In this document: in pieces, positions 11,012 to 21,476 of the stretch
Position numbering within the stretch: position 1 is the stretch's first letter
How the letters are laid out: the number at the start of each line of letters is the position of its first letter
Assembly (NCBI RefSeq): GCF_033568475.1
Contig: NC_133122.1
Span: 143,990,361 to 144,054,360, forward strand
DNA length: 64,000 nucleotides
Direction: 5' to 3'
Origin: Henckelia pumila
Taxonomy: Eukaryota; Streptophyta; Magnoliopsida; Lamiales; Gesneriaceae
Translations under genes and position numbers: made by a program
The notes under the pieces: model-generated
The model's database searches: none
Told to the model about the DNA's origin: nothing
What the model saw: the letters and a program-made list of their open reading frames with translations, nothing else

Positions 11012-12017
11012 TGTTATCTAAAATATGTAAACTCAAAACGCGAATATAACAGAAACAATATACTAAGAACGAAGTAAGATCGTATAACAATTCAGTAGTA
11101 TATTGAGCATGTAATTACTGTAAAGTATAAATAGAATGAGTAAGGAAACAGTTAAGCAAACCGAAGCCTGTAACTAGTACAGTTTCCTTAAAACAGATTT
11201 GTCCCCTTCTGTGTGTGCTTTGAGGACTACACGGACATCTGTCTCCCAGGATACAACGAAAAAACCTTGTAGAAACCTAGCACGAAGGAACTACAATGGC
11301 GAACTGAGAATGTACCTGAACAGTATCACGACGGAACAGAAGAACAAGAACAGAGCTACAGCGAGAGCATAACGCAGCTGATCCGAGGAACAGCGAAAGC
11401 AGAGTGCAACTGAGAGGATTTCGTGAGATTTGTTTGCTTGTGAGATTGTTTTTGAAGGACTAGAGTCTGCCTCTATATATAGGCATCGGGCTGGGCAGAT
11501 GGAAGGCCAAAGGCTGGAAGATGAAGCACCAATAGTCTGGCAGCTGAAGCACCAACGGACATCCAGCTGAAGGGTCTCATCCAGAAGCTTCTCAGGGCAT
11601 GTGGAAGGTCAAAATCGAAAAATAAAATAGCAAAAGGTGGCCAACACTTGGTAGGCAATTTTGCCTTGATCGGTCCGACATTTGACGCACCCAGGTCGCG
11701 CTCGTACGCTTGCACACAAGTCAAGCCTGTTTCAGTGAAAATCGGGCCCTTGATTTGCACCCCCTCCCCTGCGCAGGCGCGCGCGAGAGAGAGCCTCTTG
11801 ACCAATCATTCTTACACCTTTACAAAATGTAACACAATATAAGCACACCCATGCCAAGTTCTTTTTCCAATGTGGGACACTCACTTTTTTCCCACTTACA
11901 CATCCACATAACAAGCCCAATTGCTTGTCCAAAATTTCATTCACATAATGAAAGCCCAATAGCTTGACCAATTTTCATTCACGTAATGAAAGTCCAATTA
12001 TCCTAAAAAGTCCAACA
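11012..12017 (-). repeat. 3' LTR of outer copia element (1006 bp)
   Basis: Begins TGTTATCT and ends AAGTCCAACA; paired with 33958-34934. On the minus strand a TATA-like CCTATATATAGAGG lies near 11471-11484. A purine-rich tract (TGTGGGGGAT on the minus strand, 12018-12027) immediately precedes the LTR as the polypurine tract. Short ORFs inside it have no meaning as genes. Confidence 0.92.
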
Positions 12018-12531
12018 ATCCCCCACATGAATGAAAATTGAAAGATAAACGAAGATAGTCGTGATAAAGTTCAACAGTTGAATCCTGCATAGGATAGGTA
12101 GGTATTACCCTTTGAACCTTCCCTTGTGAGAGTATAATAATTCACTGGTTGACAGTAGATGCGATGTCTTTGAACTGTACAGCCATTTGTGTAAATTAAT
12201 ATATACTTCACACAGGACTCTCCCTGATACATTTCAGTTCTCATGATTGTGTTCGTTTTTTGCCATGAACACACGCCTGATTCTGTAAGAGGGTCTAGAA
12301 TGCCTTGCAATCCCTTCGAAGCGGCCCCATTTCTCTCTCACATAGGTGATTCTATGTTGAATTCCATCAGAATCATTAAAAGTTTTATACTTATCCTCAA
12401 CATTCACTGTTTTAAATAGGAATAGACTAACCCCCACAATGATATACCAAATCAGTGCGATTAGGTTGTCCCATTGAACCTAGTTCTTGGGATCTCTAGT
12501 CAGCATAGGTTGGGTTTTCCTTCGCACCGAT
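12018..12531 (-). other. 3' untranslated part and PPT of outer copia element
   Basis: Sequence between the pol stop (12532) and the LTR. It contains the polypurine tract beside the LTR and no supported coding region. Confidence 0.75.
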
Positions 12532-15500
12532 TTATTCCATTGGCTTCAGTCCCATTCCTTTTGAAGATTTTTCAACTAACTCTCTGTTTAACCATTTGGT
12601 TAACGGATCCGCTATATTATCTTTTGACTTTACATAGTCAATAGAGATAACTCCAGTTGAGAGTAGTTATCTAACAGTGTTGTGTCTACGATGTATATGT
12701 CTAGACTTTCCATTATACATCTTGTTTTGTGCCCTTCCGATCGCAGATTGACTATCACAATGAATGCAAATAGCCGGTACAGGTTTCACCCATCCTGGAA
12801 CATATTCTAAAAATAGACGCAACCATTCAGCTTCTTCAGCACACTTATCAAGTGCAATAAACTCAGATTCCATCGTGGATCTGGCTATTACAGTTTGTTT
12901 AGAAGATTTCCAAGCAATTGCTGCACCTCCTAAATCCACTTGTAGATTTTGAGTCTTTCATATCAGATATCCAGTTCGCATCACTGTATCCTTCAATAAC
13001 AGCAGGATATCTGGTATAGTGCAGCCCATGGTCACGAGTGTATCTCAAATACCTTAGCAATCTTATAATTGCTTTCCAGTGTTCATCTCCTGGATTACTC
13101 GTGAATCTGCTCAATTTTCTTACTGCATAGGCTATGTCTGGTCGTGTACAACTCATTAAGTACATCAGACTACCAATGAATCAAGAGTATTCTAATCCAG
13201 GAGATGAACACTGGAAAGCAATTATAAGATTGCTAAGGTATTTGAGATACACTCGTGACTCTGCTCAATTTTCTTACTGCATAGGCTATGTCTGGTCGTG
13301 TACAACTCATTAAGTACATCAGACTACAAATGAATCAAGAGTATTCTAATTGGGAGATACTCTCACCCCGATTCTTCGATAAATGTTGACTCGTATCTAT
13401 CGGGGTTCTAGTCAATGCAAAGTCATCCTTATTGAATTTCTCAAGTATTTTTTCCACATAATGTGATTGACTTAGAACCATCCCTTCTGATGTTCTATGG
13501 ATTTTAATTCCAAGAATGACATCGGCTAATCCCAAATCTTTCATGTTGAATTTTGAGTTTAACAATTTCTTAGTGGATTTGATCATCTTATCATTGCTTC
13601 CGATGATAAGCATGTCATCTACGTAAAGACACAAAATGACGTAGCCACTTTCAGTGTTCTTTATGTATACACATTTGTCACACTCATTGACTTTAAATCC
13701 ACTTTCTAGCATGGCTTTGTCAAATTTTTCGTGCCATTATTTTGATGTTTGCTTTAAGCCATACAAAAACTTCACCAATTTACAAACCTTATTTTCTTGC
13801 CCAGGTGCAGAAAATCCCTCAGGTTGTTCCATGTAAATTTCTTATTCTAAATCTCCATTTAGAAAAGCAGACTTTACATCCACTTGGTGTAATTCAAGAT
13901 TCCTCAAGGCGGCAATTGCAAGTATCACTCGAATTGAAGTTATTCTCATTACTGGAGAATAAGTGTCAAAGTAATCAAGCCCTTCACGTTGACGGTAACC
14001 CTTGATTACCAGTCTGGCTTTATACTTATCTATTGTTCCATCTGATTTCATTTTCCGTTTAAAAATCCATTTATATCCTAGTGGTTTGCTTCCCGGAGGA
14101 AGTTCCACTAGTTCCCACGTATGATTTTGCAAAATGGATTCTATTTCAGAATTTATAGCCTCTTTCCATTGAGGTCCTTCAGATGAATTTACATCTTCCT
14201 TGAAAGTTTGAGGTTCACTTTCCATCATGAAAGTGATGAAATCCGAACCAAATGATTTCTCAGTTCTAGCTCTTTTGCTACGTCTAGGTTCAACCTCGTA
14301 GTTAACCTCTTGTTCTGTTTTCATTGTCTCATGTAATCTTTTGGATGAACTGGGTTCTTCCTTAGATTTGAAAGGAAACACATGTTCAAAGAACGAAGCA
14401 TTTCTTGATTCCATTATCGTATTCTTATGAATGTCAGGAATTTGAGATTCATACACAAGGAATCTATAAGAGCTACTGTTGTGTGCATATCCTATGAAAA
14501 TGCAATCAACAGTTTTTGGTCCAATTTTTACCTTTTTCGGAGTAGGTATGACTACCTTGGCAAGACACCCCCACACTCGCAAATATTGGTATGAAGGTAT
14601 TCTTCCTTTCCATAATTCATATGGACTTTTATCTTGCTTCTTTCGTGGTATCTTATTTAAAAGGTATAGCTGTCGGAACAGCTTCCCCCCACATGTTTTG
14701 TGATAAACCAGAACTCAGTAGCAGTGCATTCATCATTTCTTTCAAAGTGCGATTCTTTCGCTCTGCGACACCATTTTGCTGAGGAGAGTAAGGTGCAGTT
14801 CTTTTGTGTCTGATACCATGTTGAGCACAAAACTCAGCAAATGGTGATTCATACTCTCCTCCACGATCACTTCTTAGCACCTTAATTTTCTTGCTATGTT
14901 GGTTTTCAACTTCACTTTTGTAGTGGACAAACTTTTCAATAGCTTCATCTTTACTTTTAAGAAGATAAATATAACAATATTTTGTGTTATCGTCTATAAA
15001 AGTAATGAAGTATTTGTTTCCACCACGTGTTTATACTCCTTTTAAAGCACATAGATCAGAGTGTATTAAATCAAGGGGTTCACTTTTCCTTTCAATTGTT
15101 TGAAAAGATGATCTTGTTAGTTTTGCCTCAACACAAGTTTCGCATTTGTGTTGTGTATCAATTTTGAATGTAGGAATGTTTTTCAAGTTAATTAATCTAT
15201 GAATCGTATCATAATTAACATGTTCTAGTCTACCATGCCACAAATTGGAAGACTCGAGCAAGTAAGCAGAAGATTTCATCTTATTGATCACGGGCTTAAT
15301 AGCCATTACATTGAGTTTGAGCAAACCATTGCTTACATAGCCTTTTCCTACAAACATTCCACTTTTAGACAAAACAACTTTATCTGACTCAAACACAATG
15401 CAAAAACCATGCTTGTTAAGCAGCGACCCAGACACCAAGTTCTTACGGATGTCTGGCACATACAACACATTGTTCAAAGTCAGCTCTTTTCCAGAGGTCA

Positions 15501-16060
15501 TCTTCAAAACCACTTTTCCTTGTCCCTTGATTTCAGAAGTTGCAGAATTTCCCATGAACAACATTTTCCCGTTCTCGGATTCCTCAAAATTTGCAAACAT
15601 CTATTTGTTAGAGCAAACATGGCGAGTGGCACCAGTGTCAATCCACCATATTCACCTCTCGGTTTTTCTTTGGCTTCTTGCACTCAGAGGCCTTGTGACC
15701 AGTACCATCACAGTTGAAGCATTTCCCGGAGAACTTCTTCTTCGTAATGCCTCCTTTTGGTCCCATCTTCATCCTTTTGTTTGAAGGATTGAAGTGTTTC
15801 TTTTTTAAGCTTTGTCCATGCTTGACAACATTTGCTTTAGCAGCAACCGGAGAAAATAGTCGTCTTTCAGAGCTCTTGTTTTCTTCCTCGATACGAAGTC
15901 GAACAATGAGTTCTTCAACATTCATCTCCTTTCGCTTGTGTTTCAAGTAGTTCTTGAAATCCTTTCATGCCGGTGGTAGATTCTCAACAATGGCCGCCAC
16001 TTGGAAGGATTCGCTCAACGTCATCCCCTCAGAGTGAATCTCGTGAAGAATCACTTGGAT
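12532..16060 (-). pseudogene. Copia gag C-terminus and pol (broken)
   Basis: Reading leftwards from the gypsy insertion: the rest of gag, with a TGA where the family has Trp (PPA-stop-KDF, near 15965); a CCHC knuckle (CFNCDGTGHKASEC); then a frame break next to the protease motif DTGATRH and a TAG shortly after it (about 15601); GAG-pre-integrase (LWHGRLEHVNYDT); the end of the integrase (YSPQQNGVAERKNRT); RT with YVDDMLI near 13620; and RNase H ending KSKDNIADPLTK with a stop at 12532. Several frameshifts and stops split it. A 100-bp direct plus 62-bp inverted duplication (13033-13350) scrambles the RT-RNase H connection. It cannot make a working polyprotein. Confidence 0.93.
13033..13350. 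repeat. Compound direct and inverted duplication inside copia pol
   Basis: 13097-13196 is repeated directly at 13251-13350 (100 bp, about two mismatches). Between them, 13196-13257 is an inverted copy of 13033-13094 (62 bp, no mismatch seen). The pattern fits a single template-switch or fold-back repair event. Confidence 0.9.
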
Positions 16061-17399
16061 TGTAGTAGCCCGTGCCCTAATTGAGTAATTAAAGGATTAA
16101 TGCTAATTAATTGAATTAGGTATCGGACGTATCGGAAGCTCCGAAGGCACGATCGGAAGCTCCGAACAGGATCGGAAGCTCCGATGAGCGATCGGAGGCA
16201 CCGATGTTATTACGTCAGGCATGACGTGTGGTTGGATCGGAAGCTCCGATCAGGACCGGAAGCTCCGATCACCCCTATCCGGAGTCATCAAGTGATATTT
16301 TGACACGTGGCAGATCAGGATCTTCGGAAGCTCCGATGACAGGATCGGACGTTCCGATCGAGGTTCGGACGTTCCGATCAAGGATCGGAAGTTTCGATCG
16401 TTGTCTATAAATAGAAGGCCGAGACTTCACTTTCATTTGCCAATTCCGAGTTCTCCTTTCCTTTCTAGTCCTTTTGGAGATGTTCTAGTCTTCTTAGGCT
16501 TGGTCCGGAGGTCGGAGAGGCGTTCGGTAGTCGTAGCGGAGTCGTGCCCAAGTTCTGGAGGCATCGACATCAAAGGGCTAACGACGGACGAAGGTATAGC
16601 TTTTGCTCCCTATAAATATTTAGGAGTATGCAATAGCTTAGTTAAGGCTTTTAGAGCACTTTAATGATAGTAGTATCATTTGGCTGTGTAGAGCAGACTA
16701 TAGGCGTGGACCTAGAGTTGGTAGAGCTTTCACTGTTTTGAGGTACGAAAGTACTGTTCGAGATATCCTGACTGAGTATGCATGTATTATATGACTGCAT
16801 GATTTATATGCCATGATATTATGCTGCATTCATTTGCATCTTGCTGTATCTCCTTCGAGATGTCTGTAGTAGGGTTGTACCCTATCCTGTTAGTGGATGG
16901 ACTTCCATCGATTTGGGTCCGGCGTATCCACGGTTATCTCGGTATGGGAGCCACCTCCTGAAGCGATGGCACAGCGTGCTACATACCAGGGCCCGGTCTG
17001 TCTCTGTTATCTGATCCTTGACCTCGAGTCTATAGGGAGTTCACTTTGCATGCATGTATACTCATACTCTCGCACTGAGCGTTTTATGCTCACGTCTCGT
17101 ACTCTGTATTTTCTGGACACCCTATTCCATGGGGTAGGTTTGCGATTGGACGAGGAGGGTGGATCCAGGAGGGGCTAGTCAGTGGTTGGCCAGCTGGAGC
17201 TTCGTCTAGGTTTTATTACTGTTGTTTGGGTTTATACAGCTATTCGATTTGGTTGTATATTATTGGATAATTACAGATTCCTTTACTTGGGATTGTATAA
17301 TGTTATTGGATTCTGCAGTTTTATTCTGATATCTGTTTAATTAAGTTAATTGCATGCATAAGTTCTGTTTAGTAGGTGATCCGGGTAAGGGTCACTACA
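16061..17399 (+). repeat. 5' LTR of middle gypsy element
   Basis: Starts TGTAGTAGCC and ends GGTCACTACA. U3 holds an array of about ten 13-bp palindromes related to TCGGAAGCTCCGA (16124-16400), an inverted pair of TGACG motifs (ACGTCA 16212-16217, TGACGT 16222-16227; as-1-like), a G-box/ABRE core (CACGTGG, 16304-16310) and a TATA box (TATAAATAG, 16406-16414). Short ORFs within the LTR are not genes. Confidence 0.94.
16124..16400 (+). promoter_or_regulatory. Palindrome array in LTR U3 (TCGGAAGCTCCGA family)
   Basis: About ten units with 5-bp inverted arms TCGGA/TCCGA around a 3-bp spacer, including variants with ACG/CGT cores, lie in 280 bp just upstream of the TATA box. The same array is in the other LTR (32135-32411). 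Clustered palindromes here look like repeated protein-binding sites; which factor would bind is unknown. Confidence 0.6.
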
Positions 17400-17403
17400 T
17401 TTA

Positions 17404-17415
17404 TGGTATCAGAGC
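17404..17415 (+). other. Primer-binding site (tRNA-iMet type)
   Basis: TGGTATCAGAGC begins four bases after the 5' LTR. Confidence 0.95.
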
Positions 17416-17464
17416 ATGCAAAAGAATTCTTGGGATTTAGTCTCATCTTGAGGTATTTTTGTAG

Positions 17465-18403
17465 ATGTCAAATCGTGACGACCAGAGTTCTCATGGCAGT
17501 ATTGGTGGGCATTGGGGTGATGCTGACCGGGAGCCTCGTCGAGAACGGCGTCATCGTCATCATGACGACGAGCGTTTCACTGTGCGTCGATTCTTAGCTA
17601 TGGGTCCCAAGCCCTTAGTTGGAGGTGAGTCTCCGGAGGATGCGGAGAACTGGTTAGACCGCATGGAGACGACTTTTCAGACTTTCCAATGCACCGATGA
17701 GCAGAAGGTGGAGACCCTTGGCTATCTTCTGGATGGGCGTGCGCGCAGGTGGTGGAGGTTTACTTCTACACCTTTTGTTGCGGCGAGAGGAGTGGCCACC
17801 TGGGCCGAGTTTCGCACAGCTTTCCAAAAGCGGTATTTTCCTCCTGCACTCCGACAGTCGAAGGCAGGCGAGCTACTGAGTCTGCGACAGGGAACCATGT
17901 CTATCGATGAGTATCAGCAGAGGTTCTTTGATCTGCTATCATATTGCCCCGAGATTGCTGATAGCTCAGAGATGAAGTATAATCTGTTTCTTCAGGGCCT
18001 TAACCCTGAGATCCATGACCGTGTGGCGGTTGGAGACGACATGTCCTACGAGGGTTTGGTGAGCCGTTGTCATCAGGCAGAGGACAGCATTCGGCGGAAC
18101 AGGTCTTTCTCTCAATCGAGGCCTGCTAGTTCTTTGGGTCCCCGTGCCCAAACTTTCAAGAAGTCTGGATCTTCTTCTTCCTCTGGTTCTGGAGGTATTG
18201 TCCGTTATGGTAAGAAGGACAAGTGTGATCACTGTGGGAAGAACCATCCATCCGACAAGTGCCGTAGAGCTTCTGGAGCTTGTTTCCGTTGTGGAGAGAC
18301 TGGTCATATCCGGAGAGATTGTCCAATGTCTGGGGGAGGTGGTTCTGGTTCTGGTTCAGGATCGGGTTCTCAGGCTACCGTACAGCAGAGGTCGCAGGGA
18401 TAG
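17465..18403 (+). CDS. Gypsy Gag protein (312 codons, TAG-terminated)
   Basis: ATG 17465 follows the PBS by ~50 bp. Residues ~45-210 match the retrotransposon gag domain (WLDRMETTFQ..., RRWW..., FQKRYFPP). Two Cys-rich knuckles follow: CDHCGKNHPSDKC (254-266) and a canonical CCHC C273-x2-C276-x4-H281-x4-C286. A Gly/Ser-rich tail leads to TAG at 18401-18403. Pol continues in the same frame directly after, so the TAG probably replaces a sense codon (CAG to TAG, the transition expected from methylcytosine deamination). The original product was probably a Gag-Pol fusion. Confidence 0.88.
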   Translation: MSNRDDQSSHGSIGGHWGDADREPRRERRHRHHDDERFTVRRFLAMGPKPLVGGESPEDAENWLDRMETTFQTFQCTDEQKVETLGYLLDGRARRWWRFTSTPFVAARGVATWAEFRTAFQKRYFPPALRQSKAGELLSLRQGTMSIDEYQQRFFDLLSYCPEIADSSEMKYNLFLQGLNPEIHDRVAVGDDMSYEGLVSRCHQAEDSIRRNRSFSQSRPASSLGPRAQTFKKSGSSSSSGSGGIVRYGKKDKCDHCGKNHPSDKCRRASGACFRCGETGHIRRDCPMSGGGGSGSGSGSGSQATVQQRSQG

Positions 18404-21400
18404 TCTGCTGGGAGTTCTCATTTGAGGCCACGAGCTTCTGGCCAGGTGTTTGCCCTGAGACATGATCAGGCTGTGGAGGAGAATGAGAAAGTCATCGCAG
18501 GTATATTTATGCTTTATGGTATACCTGCTCTTGTACTTATTGACACTGGTGCATCTCATTCCTTCATTTCTGCACGTTTTGTTAAGAGGCATAAGTTACC
18601 ATGCATTGCACTAGACGTAGTGATGTCTGTTTCTACTCCGACGGGCCAATCTGCTTTGGCTAAGCGTCTAGTGATGGGTTGCCCTTTAGAGTTCGAAGGG
18701 AACGTTCTGTTGGCGAATCTCATGGTCCTGGCGATGGACGACTTTGATTGCATTCTGGGAATAGATGTGCTGACTACCTATCGAGCTTCAGTGGACTGCT
18801 ATCAGAGATTAGTACGCTTTCATCCGGAAGGGAGTGAGAGTTGGTTTTTCTATGGTGAGGGAGCGCGACCCCCGATGCCTTTGGTATCCGCTTTGAGAGC
18901 CTGTCGAGCTCTAGAGTCTGGCGGGGAAGGCTTCCTTATCTATGCAGTTGATTTGTCCGCTAAGAGTATTGGGATAGAGAGAATTCCTGTTGTGGATGAA
19001 TTTCCAGATGTGTTTCCTGATGAGATTCCGGGTTTTCCTCCTGCTAGGGAAGTCGAGTTTGGCATAGAGTTGATGCCGGGTACTTCGCCTATTTCTAGAG
19101 CACCGTATCGTCTGGCTCCGTCAGAGATGCGTGAGTTAAAGAATCAGCTACAGGATCTTTTGGACAAGGGGTACATTCGTCCTAGTGTATCTCCTTGGGG
19201 AGCTCCTGTTCTCTTCGTGAAGAAGAAGGATGGGTCGATGCGGCTGTGCATTGACTATCGGCAGCTGAATCGAGTGACTGTGAAGAACAAGTATCCGTTG
19301 CCTCGTGTTGATGACTTGTTTGACCAGCTGCAGGGCACATCAATTTACTCCAAGATTGACTTGAGATCTGGGTATCATCAGTTGAGAGTCCGTGATCAGG
19401 ACGTAGCCAAGACTGCATTCCGTACTCGCTATGGGCATTACGAGTTCCTAGTGATGCCATTTGGTTTGACTAATGCGCCGGCTATATTCATGGATTTGAT
19501 GAACCGTGTCTTCAGGGAGTATTTGGACAAGTTTGTCGTGGTCTTCATTGACGACATCCTGGTTTATTCGCGTAATACGGAAGAGCATGTTTCTCACTTG
19601 CGGTTGGTACTGCAGACTCTTCGAGATGAGCAATTGTACGCCAAGCTGAGCAAGTGTGAGTTTTGGATGGATAGAGTGGTTTTTCTTGGCCATATCATAT
19701 CCAGGGAGGGGATTTCTGTTGATCCAAGCAAGATTGAAGCGGTACTTAATTGGTCGCGTCCGACGACAGTTGCTGAGATCCGTAGTTTTCTGGGTCTAGC
19801 AGGGTATTATCGTCGCTTCATTCTGAACTTCTCTCAGTTAGCTCGACCGTTGACGCAGCTTACCCGCAAGGGTGTGGATTTTGAGTGGTCCTCCGAGTGT
19901 GAGGAGAATTTCCGTGAGCTTCGACGGCGGTTGACTTCTGCGCCGGTGTTAGCATTACCGTCAGGATCTGGAGGGTATGTAGCTTACACGGATGCTTCTC
20001 TTCAGGGGTTAGGTTGTGTCCTGACTCAGAATGGGCATGTGATCGCATACGCTTCTAGACAGCTGAAGCTTCACGAGGACAACTACCCAGTCCATGATTT
20101 GGAATTGGCAGCCATTGTGTTCGCTTTGAAGATCTGGCGTCATTATCTTTATGGCGAGAAATTTGAGATCTTCACCGACCATAAGAGTCTCAAGTATTTG
20201 TTCACTCAGGCAGAATTGAACATGAGACAGAGACGTTGGATGGACTTGCTTAAGGACTATGATTGCGAGATTAAGTACCATCCGGGAGCTGCTAATCTCA
20301 CCGCTGATGCTTTGAGTCGCAAGGTGCGACTATCCGCACTTCAGACTTGTTCGATGTCTAGTGCGATCAGTGACTGTTGTACTTCAGGTTTTACCTTCAA
20401 GCATAAGAAAGGTATGCAGAGTATCCAGATGTTTGCGATATTATCTGAGCCAGCCTTGTATTCGCGGATCCGAGATGCTCAGATGTCTGATTCAAAGACC
20501 CAGCGTTTAGCTCGTCTAGCTAACGAGGGTAGCTCGTCTGGATTTCATTATCAGTCAGATGGCTTTCTGTGTTTGTCTGGTAGGCTTGTGATTCCACAGG
20601 ATGAAGAGTTGCGAGAGGAGATTTTATCTCAGGCACATCGCACTAAGTTGAGTATTCATCCTGGGAGCAACAAGATGTACAAGGATCTACGTACTCGTTT
20701 CTGATGGAAGGGAATGAAACGCAGTGTTTATCAGTTTGTTTCGAGATGTTTGGTGTGTCAACAGGTCAAGGCAGAGCACCGACGACCTGGAGGATTGCTT
20801 CACAGTCTGCCTATTCCTGAATGGAAATGGGAGTTTATCACTATGGACTTTGTGACCCATTTGGCGGTATCCCCGAGGAACTGTGATGCTATCTGGGTGG
20901 TGGTGGACCGACTCACCAAGTCAGCGCATTTCATTGCCTATAGCCGAGAGTACTCTGTGGATCGCATGGCACAGATGTACATTCAGGAGATCGTCCGACT
21001 TCATGGAGTGCCTGTGAGCATTGTCAGCGATCGGGACCCCAGGTTTACTTCTAGATTCTGGGGGAGTGTTCAGCGTGCGATGGGTACTACTCTCAGTTTG
21101 AGTACAGCCTATCATCCGGAGACTGATGGTCAGTCAGAGCGCACTATCCGTACGTTAGAAGATATTCTTAGAGCATGCGTCATGGATTTTGGTTCAGCCT
21201 GGCAGGATCATTTGTCGTTGATCGAGTTCGCTTACAACAACAGCTATCACACTAGTATTGGGATGACACCTTTTGAAGCGTTGTATGGGCGACGTTGTCG
21301 TACTCCACTCTTCTGGGAAGAAGTGGGGGAGAGACAGGCTGAAGGACCGGAGTTTATCCAGCAGGCGATAGACATTGTTGATCAGATCAAGAAACGGATT

Positions 21401-21476
21401 AAGACTGCACAGGATCGTCAGGCCAGTTATGCTAATATCAAGCGTAGGCCTTTGCAGTTCGAGGTCGGGGAGAAAG
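18404..21476 (+). pseudogene. Gypsy pol, 5' part (protease, RT, RNase H, integrase)
   Basis: In frame with gag. Protease motif [12 protein letters not shown] with [11 protein letters not shown] (about residues 373-383 counting from 18422); RNase H with YTDAS and FTDHKSLKY; integrase with its zinc-binding His/Cys and DDE residues ([18 protein letters not shown]). An in-frame TGA at 20702-20704 replaces the first Trp of the usual WWxGM motif; downstream sequence stays in frame. At 21476 the frame is cut inside a Val codon by the inner element and resumes in register at 31533. With the gag TAG this makes two nonsense changes in otherwise well-kept coding sequence. Confidence 0.93.

Noticed and set aside
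11473-11971. Overlapping ORFs on both strands (up to 110 aa)
   Set aside because: They lie wholly inside the copia LTR, and the partner LTR at 34537-34888 breaks them with indels.
16124-16400. CRISPR-like array
   Set aside because: Spacers are short, irregular and partly shared, and the array sits in an LTR of a plant retrotransposon; it is a promoter repeat.
16228-17178. Small ORFs repeated at 32239-33189
   Set aside because: Inside LTRs of the middle gypsy element; products are translations of the palindrome array and U5.
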